64,000 bases of DNA from Paenibacillus marchantiae (GTDB lineage Bacteria; Bacillota; Bacilli; Paenibacillales; Paenibacillaceae). The stretch covers positions 806,001 to 870,000 of the forward strand of contig NZ_CP118270.1 of assembly GCF_028771845.1 (NCBI RefSeq). Reading direction: 5' to 3'. The notes under the pieces are model-generated. The model ran no database searches. It saw only the letters and a list, made by a program, of their open reading frames with translations, and was not told the DNA's origin. This document shows, piece by piece, positions 53,941 through 61,261 of the stretch (the first letter of the stretch is position 1; the number at the start of each line of letters is the position of its first letter). The translations under genes and the position numbers were made by a program.

Positions 53941-53961
53941 TGTTTTCCAGATCGGAAAACA
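53941..53961. promoter_or_regulatory. Palindrome upstream of namA
   Basis: TGTTTTCC-AGATC-GGAAAACA, an 8-5-8 perfect inverted repeat about 50 bases upstream of the namA ATG. It is a candidate operator for an electrophile-sensing repressor. Confidence 0.4.
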
Positions 53962-54129
53962 GCTGCCCATGCTTGCCGCAGTTGTCCTGCTTCAAATCCT
54001 CAATCACTATTATGAACCTAACCTATAGAAATACAAGTACGTACTTTTTTGTGAGATAGTACCCTTTTTTATACCTAGTCGACCCTTTCCTCTGATGCAT
54101 TCACCATAACTCGAAATGAACTCAAAACA

Positions 54130-54138
54130 TGATATGAT
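54130..54138 (+). promoter_or_regulatory. Extended -10 promoter of the pepT leader
   Basis: TGATATGAT is a TGn-extended -10 box without a clear -35. It would start transcription near 54145 and give a leader of about 280 bases. Confidence 0.4.
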
Positions 54139-54168
54139 AGCCATACAGACATACAGGTGATACTATAC

Positions 54169-54400
54169 CCACTTTATATAAGTTGTACCTAACGGTTACA
54201 CGAAAACGGAGAGGGCAGGATAAACTGGAGAAGCGAAGCTAAAAGCTTTCTGAAAGAAAGCTGCATCGGAAGCACACACTCGCCTTTATCACCGGATTTT
54301 CCCTTTTAATAAGGGAATCAAAAAAATCTGGGGATAACAGCGATCAGAAGGGTATTCTGACCTCGTAGTGATAGTGTAAAATAAGTGGTCAACTTATATA
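54169..54400 (+). ncRNA. Structured 5' leader of pepT (candidate cis-regulatory RNA)
   Basis: The arms TATATAAGTTG (54175-54185) and CAACTTATATA (54390-54400) can close the element, with an inner TTACAC/GTGTAA helix. Inside are AGCTTTC/GAAAGCT (54244-54262), TTATCACCGGAT/ATCTGGGGATAA enclosing TTCCCTT/AAGGGAA (54286-54337), and TCAGAA/TTCTGA (54344-54360). Some arms have competing partners (CCACTT with AAGTGG), which would allow switching. The 3' arm ends 11 bases before the pepT ribosome site. No T-box motif, and no riboswitch family I can name. Confidence 0.5.
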
Positions 54401-54427
54401 CTAACCGAGCCGAAGGAGCGATTACTG

Positions 54428-55666
54428 GTGAAAGATATTTTAATTCAAAGACTGACAACCTATGCTCAAATGGATACGCAATCCGATGAAAATAGTGAAA
54501 CCTGCCCTTCCACACCAGGCCAGCTGGTCTTGGGTAAATACCTGGTTGAAGAATGTAAATCCATTGGATTGCAGGAAGTGACCATGGATGATAACGGCTA
54601 CGTAATGGCGACATTGCCATCCAACACCGACAAGGATGTTCCAGTGATCGGTTTCCTCGCTCATCTGGATACAGCAACCGACTTCACAGGCAAAGATGTC
54701 AAACCACAGGTCATCGACAACTATGATGGACAGGATATTGTGCTGAATCAGGAATTGGATGTAGTGTTATCCACCACTGATTTCCCTGAACTGCGTGAAT
54801 ATAAAGGCCACACCCTGATTACAACAGATGGCACAACACTGCTTGGTGCGGACAATAAAGCCGGTATTACCGAGATCATGACGGCAATGGCCTACCTGAT
54901 TGAACACCCGGAATTAAAACACGGAAAGATTCGTGTTGCTTTTACCCCGGATGAAGAGATTGGCCGTGGGCCGCATAAGTTCGATGTGCCTGCTTTTGGC
55001 GCCAAATATGCCTACACGGTGGACGGCGGACCTCTCGGTGAGCTGGAATACGAAAGTTTCAACGCGGCGGCTGCCAAAATCACAGTACGGGGCACCAACG
55101 TGCACCCGGGCACAGCCAAAAACAAGATGGTCAATTCCGCTAAAATTGCGATGGAGTTGAACTGCCGATTGCCTGCGGAGGAAGCTCCCGAATTCACAGA
55201 AGGTTATGAAGGATTTTATCATTTGTTATCTATCGAGGGAGACGTCGAACTGACCAAGATGAGCTACATCATCCGGGACTTCGACCGGGAGAAGTTTGAG
55301 AAACGTAAAGCGTATTTGTTGGATGTCGTGGGCGAATTGAAAAGCAAATATGGCGAGAAAAGCATTTCCATTGAATTGAATGATCAATACTATAACATGC
55401 GTGAGAAAATCGAACCTGTGCGCCAGATCGTCGATATTGCACATGAAGCGATGACTCGCCTGGATATCGAACCTGTCATCCGCCCAATTCGGGGAGGCAC
55501 AGACGGTTCCCAGCTCTCGTACATGGGTATGCCTACACCCAACATCTTCACGGGCGGGGAGAACTATCACGGCAAATTCGAATATGTATCGGTTGATAAT
55601 ATGGTGAAGGCCACACAGGTCATCGTGGAAATTGCTCAACTATTCGAACAGCGTGGAGATATTTAA
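54428..55666 (+). CDS. pepT: Peptidase T (tripeptide aminopeptidase)
   Basis: A 412-residue M20 metallopeptidase. Zinc ligands are in [16 protein letters not shown] (His-x-Asp), [24 protein letters not shown] and [11 protein letters not shown], with the last His in [20 protein letters not shown] near the C-terminus. It releases the N-terminal residue from tripeptides in the cytosol. The start is GTG with AAGGAG 9 bases upstream. It is preceded by a long structured leader and followed by its own terminator. Confidence 0.95.
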   Translation: MKDILIQRLTTYAQMDTQSDENSETCPSTPGQLVLGKYLVEECKSIGLQEVTMDDNGYVMATLPSNTDKDVPVIGFLAHLDTATDFTGKDVKPQVIDNYDGQDIVLNQELDVVLSTTDFPELREYKGHTLITTDGTTLLGADNKAGITEIMTAMAYLIEHPELKHGKIRVAFTPDEEIGRGPHKFDVPAFGAKYAYTVDGGPLGELEYESFNAAAAKITVRGTNVHPGTAKNKMVNSAKIAMELNCRLPAEEAPEFTEGYEGFYHLLSIEGDVELTKMSYIIRDFDREKFEKRKAYLLDVVGELKSKYGEKSISIELNDQYYNMREKIEPVRQIVDIAHEAMTRLDIEPVIRPIRGGTDGSQLSYMGMPTPNIFTGGENYHGKFEYVSVDNMVKATQVIVEIAQLFEQRGDI

Positions 55667-55700
55667 TCCGTGTCTAAATCTATAGAACGACAAAGCAAAA

Positions 55701-55721
55701 CCTTCACCGGACAGGTGAAGG
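55701..55721 (-). terminator. Terminator of the Crp/Fnr gene
   Basis: CCTTCACC and GGTGAAGG pair; on the minus strand TTTTG follows. Confidence 0.65.
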
Positions 55722-55725
55722 CACG

Positions 55726-55752
55726 GACACCCTCTGACATTCAGAGGGTGTC
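55726..55752 (+). terminator. Terminator of pepT
   Basis: GACACCCTCTGA pairs with TCAGAGGGTGTC around three bases, followed by a T-rich stretch. Confidence 0.8.
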
Positions 55753-55801
55753 TTTACATTTTTATCGTACAACTGATGTGAAGCACTGCTATCTAGTCTA
55801 T

Positions 55802-56494
55802 TTATTCGTACATATTACCTCCCGCAATTTCGCGCAGCTGCTCCAGATTGCAGATGACAATGTTGCGCTGTTCTTTGCGGATGATTTCACGGTCTCGGAG
55901 GTCATGGATGACCCGGTTCAAGTGTCTATAGCTCGTGCCCAGCATATCCGCCAGCTCTGTTAGCTTGGAGGTCTGGATTTCTTCTGTGATCTGCTCCCCC
56001 TGCTCCATCGTGGACAGCAAATAGCTTGCAAAACGGCTCTCGACAGGATAAAGCAGATTAAGACTCGACAGATTCGAGAAGGTATATAATTTGTGGGTCA
56101 CATGACTGAGCATAAAATGGAGAAACTTCGGGTTTTCAGCATATGTATTCTTGAGATAGCGATAGCTTACACCGAGCAGCAGGCTCTTATTGACGGATTC
56201 CACCGTGTTTTTGGCTTCCTTGCCATTGACCAGCTCCAGATCACCTACCAGCGCAGGAGGCATACTGAAACGAAGCAACAAAGACTTTCCATTCGGCAGT
56301 GTTGTATAAATCTTGAGCTTACCCTGGACGAGAAAATATAATCGTTCGGGACGTTCACCTTTGGCACATATAATCTCACCTTTGGAGGCTTCGAGCAACC
56401 TTAATTCAGCAAGCGCAGGTTCGTCGAGCACCTGATCCAGGCCATGCTCCCGCGCAAGCTGGCGCAGCAATCCAAAGTCCATAATTTCTCTCAT
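55802..56494 (-). CDS. Crp/Fnr family regulator (YeiL-like)
   Basis: A 230-residue regulator: a cyclic-nucleotide-binding-like barrel (LLEASKGEIICAKGERPERL, YFLVQGKLKIYTTLPNGKSL, PALVGDLELV), a dimer helix and a C-terminal winged helix (TSKLTELADMLGTSYRHLNR). The C-terminus LEQLREIAGGNMYE and the recognition helix resemble E. coli YeiL. No iron-sulfur Cys cluster is visible. AGGGGG lies about 10 bases before the ATG at 56494. It is divergent from a chemoreceptor gene. Confidence 0.85.
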   Translation of the reverse strand: MREIMDFGLLRQLAREHGLDQVLDEPALAELRLLEASKGEIICAKGERPERLYFLVQGKLKIYTTLPNGKSLLLRFSMPPALVGDLELVNGKEAKNTVESVNKSLLLGVSYRYLKNTYAENPKFLHFMLSHVTHKLYTFSNLSSLNLLYPVESRFASYLLSTMEQGEQITEEIQTSKLTELADMLGTSYRHLNRVIHDLRDREIIRKEQRNIVICNLEQLREIAGGNMYE

Positions 56495-56780
56495 CTCGGA
56501 TAAACCCCCTGTGTGAATCTACATATACAATGGACACATGTCCCATAAACGATATAGGTTCGTACAAATATCTTGATATAAAAATAGTTACAACTAGATT
56601 TTATATCCAATGCATTCATTTAAATGGGAAATATTCTAAAATTCAGCCTTCAAAATGACAATATTTTATGAAAAAAGGAGTACATGATAGCGCACTCTTA
56701 TCCGATGAAAGATAAAGCGATAAGCATAGTTACAACTGCTAGTTTAGAATCCAAATAAAGAAAGGATGGTTCGACCTACT

Positions 56781-57620
56781 ATGAACGTTGTAGATGCCCT
56801 TTTGAAAGTAATGCCTTATATCCGTCTGATTCTTAGAGAACCAGCCAGTCTAACGGTGTATGATCACGAGAAGGTATTGTATTCTGTCTCCACCGAAAAG
56901 TTCAATCTCGGATTCAACGAAGGCGATCCTCTTTTGGATGGATATAAGAACTTTACCGCTCTCAAGAACGGAAACGAAGCCTCTCTGACCCACCTTCCGG
57001 CAGAATACTACGGTATTGAGCTGGATGTCCTTAATATACCGATCTTTGATGACAATCATCAGGTCGTTGCTATTTTCTGCGTATCGTATGATCAATCGAA
57101 CCAGAATCAGCTTGAAGCTATTATACAAGAAAACCAAACGATTAATGGAAACCTGGTTGAAATGGTCCAGCACGTTGCCGCTCATGCGGAGGAATTGCAG
57201 GCCACCAGCGAACAGATTCTGGAGAATACACGTCTGGCGGTAAAGAATTCGTCTCAGATCAACAAGGTTGCCGGGTTCATTCGTGAAATCTCGGAACAGA
57301 CCAACTTGCTTGGGCTTAATGCCGCTATCGAAGCTGCGCGTGTAGGTGAAGCCGGAGCAGGCTTTGGTGTGGTCGCAACGGAAGTGCGCAAACTTTCTGT
57401 CGATGCCAAACAGGCTACCAGCGATATTGATATCAGCTTAAAAGATGTACAACAGGTTATTAAACAGATGGAAGTCGAAGTATCCCAGATTGCAGCTTCT
57501 TCTCAGGAGCAAGCCACGCTCGTATCCTCCTTTACGGATGTCATCGAGAAGCTGAATGAAGCGGGAGAACGCATGAAAGCTCTGTCTGAACAACTCATCA
57601 GTTACTCTGTGAACGATTAA
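56781..57620 (+). CDS. Soluble methyl-accepting chemotaxis protein (YfmS-like)
   Basis: About 279 residues without membrane helices. An N-terminal PAS-like sensor of about 110 residues is followed by a short signalling coiled coil with the hairpin-tip [20 protein letters not shown] and [18 protein letters not shown], which binds CheA/CheW. This is the layout of B. subtilis YfmS, a cytoplasmic receptor. The ATG at 56781 suits the AAAGGATGG ribosome site; an ATG at 56766 overlaps it. The signal is unknown. Confidence 0.85.
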   Translation: MNVVDALLKVMPYIRLILREPASLTVYDHEKVLYSVSTEKFNLGFNEGDPLLDGYKNFTALKNGNEASLTHLPAEYYGIELDVLNIPIFDDNHQVVAIFCVSYDQSNQNQLEAIIQENQTINGNLVEMVQHVAAHAEELQATSEQILENTRLAVKNSSQINKVAGFIREISEQTNLLGLNAAIEAARVGEAGAGFGVVATEVRKLSVDAKQATSDIDISLKDVQQVIKQMEVEVSQIAASSQEQATLVSSFTDVIEKLNEAGERMKALSEQLISYSVND

Positions 57621-57697
57621 GGGCAGGTACATCTCCCGATAGGATGGTTACCCATTCCACCAGAAATACTGAACATTAACTACTTTATATGTAATAA

Positions 57698-57746
57698 ACA
57701 GGACTTGGAATCCCCGTCCCCGTGACGGAAATTCTAAGTCCTGTTT
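57698..57746. terminator. Terminator between chemoreceptor and symporter genes
   Basis: ACAGGACTTGGAAT pairs, with one mismatch, with ATTCTAAGTCCTGT around an inner CCGT/ACGG helix; T runs follow on the plus strand. Confidence 0.8.
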
Positions 57747-57824
57747 CATTTGTCTTTTTATCGTGTATGTGGATCTCATGTTGTATTTGTATCCGTTATT
57801 TCTTCGTTATTTAGCAACTTCACT

Positions 57825-59243
57825 TCATTTTGTTCCTACTACCTCGGCCTCCGACTCCCAGCATTCCACTTCGCCCGGAATGTGAATACGGTCCCGAGTA
57901 AAGATCGGGTCACGTCCTTCGGCCTTTTGTTTCTTGTAATCTTTCAGCGCATCGAATGTCACCTTGGACAGCATCAGGATGGCAATCAGATTCACCACAA
58001 CCATCAGCCCCATGAATAGGTCGGCCAAATCCCATACCAGCTGGACCTTGGCAACGGCACCGAACAGCACCATCGCGATAACACACACACGGTATACCCA
58101 CAGCCAACCTTTATTGGATTTGATAAACTCAATATTGGTCTCCCCGTAGTAATAATTCCCGATGAGCGTACTAAAGGCAAACAGGAACACCATCACTGCC
58201 AAAAATCCGGACGCCCATGAACCCATATGCACACTTAATGCCGCTTGAGTTAATTCAATTCCACCCAGATTGGAACCTTTGTATACACCTGATAGCAAAA
58301 TAATCATGGCCGTGCTTGTACAAATGACCAAGGTATCCGTCAACACGCCAAACGCCTGAATAAGCCCTTGTTTGACCGGATGTGTTGTATCCGCCGTAGC
58401 CGCAGCATTCGGCGCACTACCCATACCCGCCTCATTGGAGAACAAACCACGTTTGACACCATTCATCAGCGCGGCTCCAAGTGTACCACCAGCGACCTGT
58501 TCAATGCCGAAGGCATTTTTCACAATCAGCGCAATCATGGCCGGAAGCTGTGTGATGTTCGACAGAACAACAAATGCAGCCACGCCAATATACAGCACAG
58601 CAAGAACAACGACGATGTATTCGGACGCCTTGGCAATCCGTTTAACACCACCCATGATGATTGCCGCAAACACAACGGCCATAATAATACCTACCGTCAA
58701 CCGATCGATGCCGAATGAATTTTTGAATGCGACTGTAATCGTGTTGGACTGCACAGCATTAAAGACCAAACCGAACGACAACGTGATGAGAATTGCGAAC
58801 AATATCCCCATCCATCGTTTCCCGAGGCCACGCTCCATATAATAAGCAGGACCCCCGCGGAATCCGCCCTTATCTTTGATTTTATAAATTTGAGCAAGTG
58901 TACTCTCCACAAAACTCGAAGCTGAACCAAAAATCGCGATAACCCACATCCAGAATACAGCCCCTGGTCCCCCCAGTGCGATTGCCAGTGCAATACCTGT
59001 AATATTCCCGGTTCCCACGCGCGCTGCCATACTGATACAGAATGCCTGAAACGGCGAAATTTTGCCGGGCTCCTTGCTCTTTGGCTCCTTGAGCACTTTC
59101 ACCATATCTCCAATCATGCGGAATTGCATGAACCGGGTCTTGGTCGTAAAATACAAACCACATACGACCAACAAGATGATTAACAGCTTGGACCATAGAA
59201 AATCATTGAAAACTGCAATAATATCTTGTATTGTTTGCTCCAT
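57825..59243 (-). CDS. Sodium:alanine/glutamine symporter, AGCS family
   Basis: A 472-residue transporter with about ten membrane helices. AGCS signatures are FQAFCISMAARVGTGNITGI with AIALGGPGAVFWMW, FSNEAGMGSAPNAAATADTT and FSTLIGNYYYGETN. Family members import alanine, glycine or glutamine with sodium. The ATG at 59243 is preferred, with AAAGGGG 8 bases upstream. The divergent neighbour is a GlnL-type regulator. In B. subtilis GlnK-GlnL controls glnT, an AGCS glutamine symporter, so glutamine is a plausible substrate here. Confidence 0.88.
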   Translation of the reverse strand: MEQTIQDIIAVFNDFLWSKLLIILLVVCGLYFTTKTRFMQFRMIGDMVKVLKEPKSKEPGKISPFQAFCISMAARVGTGNITGIALAIALGGPGAVFWMWVIAIFGSASSFVESTLAQIYKIKDKGGFRGGPAYYMERGLGKRWMGILFAILITLSFGLVFNAVQSNTITVAFKNSFGIDRLTVGIIMAVVFAAIIMGGVKRIAKASEYIVVVLAVLYIGVAAFVVLSNITQLPAMIALIVKNAFGIEQVAGGTLGAALMNGVKRGLFSNEAGMGSAPNAAATADTTHPVKQGLIQAFGVLTDTLVICTSTAMIILLSGVYKGSNLGGIELTQAALSVHMGSWASGFLAVMVFLFAFSTLIGNYYYGETNIEFIKSNKGWLWVYRVCVIAMVLFGAVAKVQLVWDLADLFMGLMVVVNLIAILMLSKVTFDALKDYKKQKAEGRDPIFTRDRIHIPGEVECWESEAEVVGTK

Positions 59244-59568
59244 TGGCAATGCCCCTTTTCGTTGATGGTTCGTTAAAAAGCGTTCCCCAGCTGTATGACT
59301 GAGCGAAAAATTCTCATACTACTTCATAAAGGCATGCAGTTCTATCGCCTCAGACGGACCGTTTTGTGCTGAAGTACGATAGGTTAAGAGATCGTTTGTA
59401 CCATTCTGCATATCTCGGAATCCACAATTTCGGATGTTACCTATACTACAGGGGCATCTACGGAAACCGACAAATACCTACACAGAAACATTTAAATTTT
59501 TTATAAATAAGCAACGTTTATCCATTCACTGTCACTTTATCTGACATATTTGTTAGCATGCACGGGTC
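59244..59568. other. Divergent control region of symporter and glnL-type genes
   Basis: It holds the symporter ribosome site and AT-rich sequence around 59500. I see no clear repeated operator and no additional gene. Confidence 0.35.
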
Positions 59569-59598
59569 TTCACATCAGGATATACAACCAAGTATGAT
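59569..59598 (+). promoter_or_regulatory. Probable promoter of the glnL-type gene
   Basis: TTCACA (59569-59574) and TATGAT (59593-59598), spaced by 18 bases, about 95 bases upstream of the ATG. Confidence 0.5.
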
Positions 59599-59690
59599 AA
59601 TAGGGGACATTAATAGCAGGGAAAGATCATTTATAGATGCAGAGAACGGAATATATAGGAGTTAACTTAATCAGAAAGGAGGACACGGAA

Positions 59691-60620
59691 ATGCGTTATT
59701 TTATTGTGGATGATGATCCTGGGATTCGATCCATGCTGATGGATATTATTGAAGATGAGGGGCTCGGCGAGATTGCGGGGGAAGCTGAAGATGGAGCTCA
59801 TATTCATGCTGAACTGCTGGAGCTGCATAAGGTGGATGTACTGCTGATTGATCTGCTCATGCCGCAGCGAGACGGGATTCAGACGATACGTGCACTTGAA
59901 GGAATGTTCGATGGCAAGATCGTGATGATCTCCCAGATTGAGTCGAAAAATATGATCGGGGAAGCCTATTCGCTTGGCATCGAATATTATATTACGAAGC
60001 CGATTAATCGGCTGGAGATCCTGTCTGTTCTGCGTCTGGTGGACGAACGTCTGCGTATGCAGCAATCCATCGCAGATATTCAGCGTACGTTGCAAGGACT
60101 GTCTAGACTGCAATCTTCCGAACGTGCTTCAACACCAGCCCCCGACAGAACAATTACGACCGCAGGACATTTCCTACTATCCGAGATGGGCATGATCGGA
60201 GAAGCGGGCAGCAGAGATTTGCTGGACATGCTGGAATACCTGGAGCAGATTGAAACGGAGGAGCATAAGCTCTCTCCATACACGTTCCCATCACTTAAGG
60301 ATATCTTCCAGAATGTAGCCATACGCAAACTGGGTTCCGATGCCTCACCAGCGGAAGTAACGAAGGAGATTAAAGCATCTGAGCAGCGCGTTCGCCGTGC
60401 AATTTTCCAAACATTAAGCCATGTCGTATCGCTCGGACTCACGGATTACACACATCCGAAGTTTGAGAATTACGCGTCGAAGTTCTTTGACTTTACGGAG
60501 ATTCGCAAGAAAATGCTGGAACTACAAAACAATGTGGAGCCCTCCTTGTCCCAGACCCGCATTAATACCAAAAAGTTCGTTCAGGTACTGTATCTGGAAG
60601 CCAAGCGGCTGTTGCATTGA
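59691..60620 (+). CDS. GlnL/YcbB-type response regulator
   Basis: A 309-residue regulator. The receiver has FIVDDDPGIRSMLMDIIEDE, the phospho-acceptor Asp in VDVLLIDLLMPQRDGI and Lys in YYITKPINRLEIL. After a coiled linker comes the YcbB-type DNA-binding domain (TKEIKASEQRVRRAIFQTLS, FENYASKFFDFTEIRKKMLE). In B. subtilis GlnL works with sensor GlnK to induce glutaminase and glutamine symporter genes. Here no kinase gene is adjacent. AAAGGAGG lies 8 bases before the ATG at 59691. Confidence 0.88.
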   Translation: MRYFIVDDDPGIRSMLMDIIEDEGLGEIAGEAEDGAHIHAELLELHKVDVLLIDLLMPQRDGIQTIRALEGMFDGKIVMISQIESKNMIGEAYSLGIEYYITKPINRLEILSVLRLVDERLRMQQSIADIQRTLQGLSRLQSSERASTPAPDRTITTAGHFLLSEMGMIGEAGSRDLLDMLEYLEQIETEEHKLSPYTFPSLKDIFQNVAIRKLGSDASPAEVTKEIKASEQRVRRAIFQTLSHVVSLGLTDYTHPKFENYASKFFDFTEIRKKMLELQNNVEPSLSQTRINTKKFVQVLYLEAKRLLH

Positions 60621-60628
60621 GGAGTAAC

Positions 60629-60715
60629 AAAAAAAACATGCGCTCATGATTGAACTGGAATGATACAGCATTCGTTCTTCCTGCTGTCTATTCCAGCTAT
60701 TATCATGTGCGCATG
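60629..60715 (-). terminator. Large terminator after the Spo0E-family gene
   Basis: CATGCGC..CATGAT pairs with ATCATG..GCGCATG, with inner CTGGAAT/ATTCCAG and CAGCA/TGCTG helices. On the minus strand it runs into eight T, so it serves the gene at 60739. Confidence 0.8.
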
Positions 60716-60738
60716 CAAAAAAAGCTCATCTATATCCA

Positions 60739-60915
60739 TCAAGCCCTCGGCTTGCTTAAGTGCATTCGATTATACTCATTGATCAATTCATCCAGTACCA
60801 TGGACTGCTGAAGCACATCGGGATGTCCAAATCTACCCTCGTTATGCTCTACCAACATATGAAGGTTATGTCTGGCTTTCTCTATTTGATTTTTCAATTC
60901 CAAACTCATAACCAT
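60739..60915 (-). CDS. Spo0E-family aspartyl-phosphate phosphatase
   Basis: A 58-residue protein, MVMSLELKNQIEKARHNLHM at the start and then QQSMVLDELINEYNR, the signature helix (S-x3-LD-x-LI-x2-Y) of Spo0E-like phosphatases. These short two-helix proteins dephosphorylate Spo0A~P or related regulators and delay sporulation. GGAGGG lies 10 bases before the ATG at 60915; a second ATG at 60909 is possible. A TTGACA near 60965 may belong to its promoter. It supports a spore-forming host. Confidence 0.85.
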   Translation of the reverse strand: MVMSLELKNQIEKARHNLHMLVEHNEGRFGHPDVLQQSMVLDELINEYNRMHLSKPRA

Positions 60916-61177
60916 CGCGTCTAATCCCTCCCTATTTCTGTGTTACATTTTAGGTTTTCCTGTCAATCTATAGTTGGATTAACATATGGCATAGTTCACA
61001 TGGATGTTTTGTATCCTTCTCCAATTTTTGAAAGTCTCTATAGCTATTCCTAGAAGACGATCCGAAAATGGCTCTGGAACGCCTAATTGAAGGCCAGATT
61101 ACAATTTCACGAGCAAATTTTCCCCACTAACTTCATAATCAAACAGTTGTGTCATTATTGTGTATGTTAAAAAAACC
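60916..61177. other. AT-rich intergenic region
   Basis: Upstream of the Spo0E-family gene and downstream of the lyase terminator. No gene or clear RNA seen. Confidence 0.35.
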
Positions 61178-61239
61178 AAAAAAAACACCTCTCGATCTAA
61201 GGCTTACCCAAGGGGTTATCCTATATCGATAGAGAGGTG
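61178..61239 (-). terminator. Terminator of the rhamnogalacturonan lyase gene
   Basis: CACCTCTC pairs with GAGAGGTG around a long loop with further pairing; on the minus strand TTTTTTTT follows. Confidence 0.8.
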
Positions 61240-61261
61240 CTTTATCGTTAGATTACTTTAA

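Noticed and set aside
54145..54427. T-box riboswitch before pepT
   Set aside because: The conserved T-box sequence (GGTGGNACCGCG-like) and an intrinsic terminator are missing.
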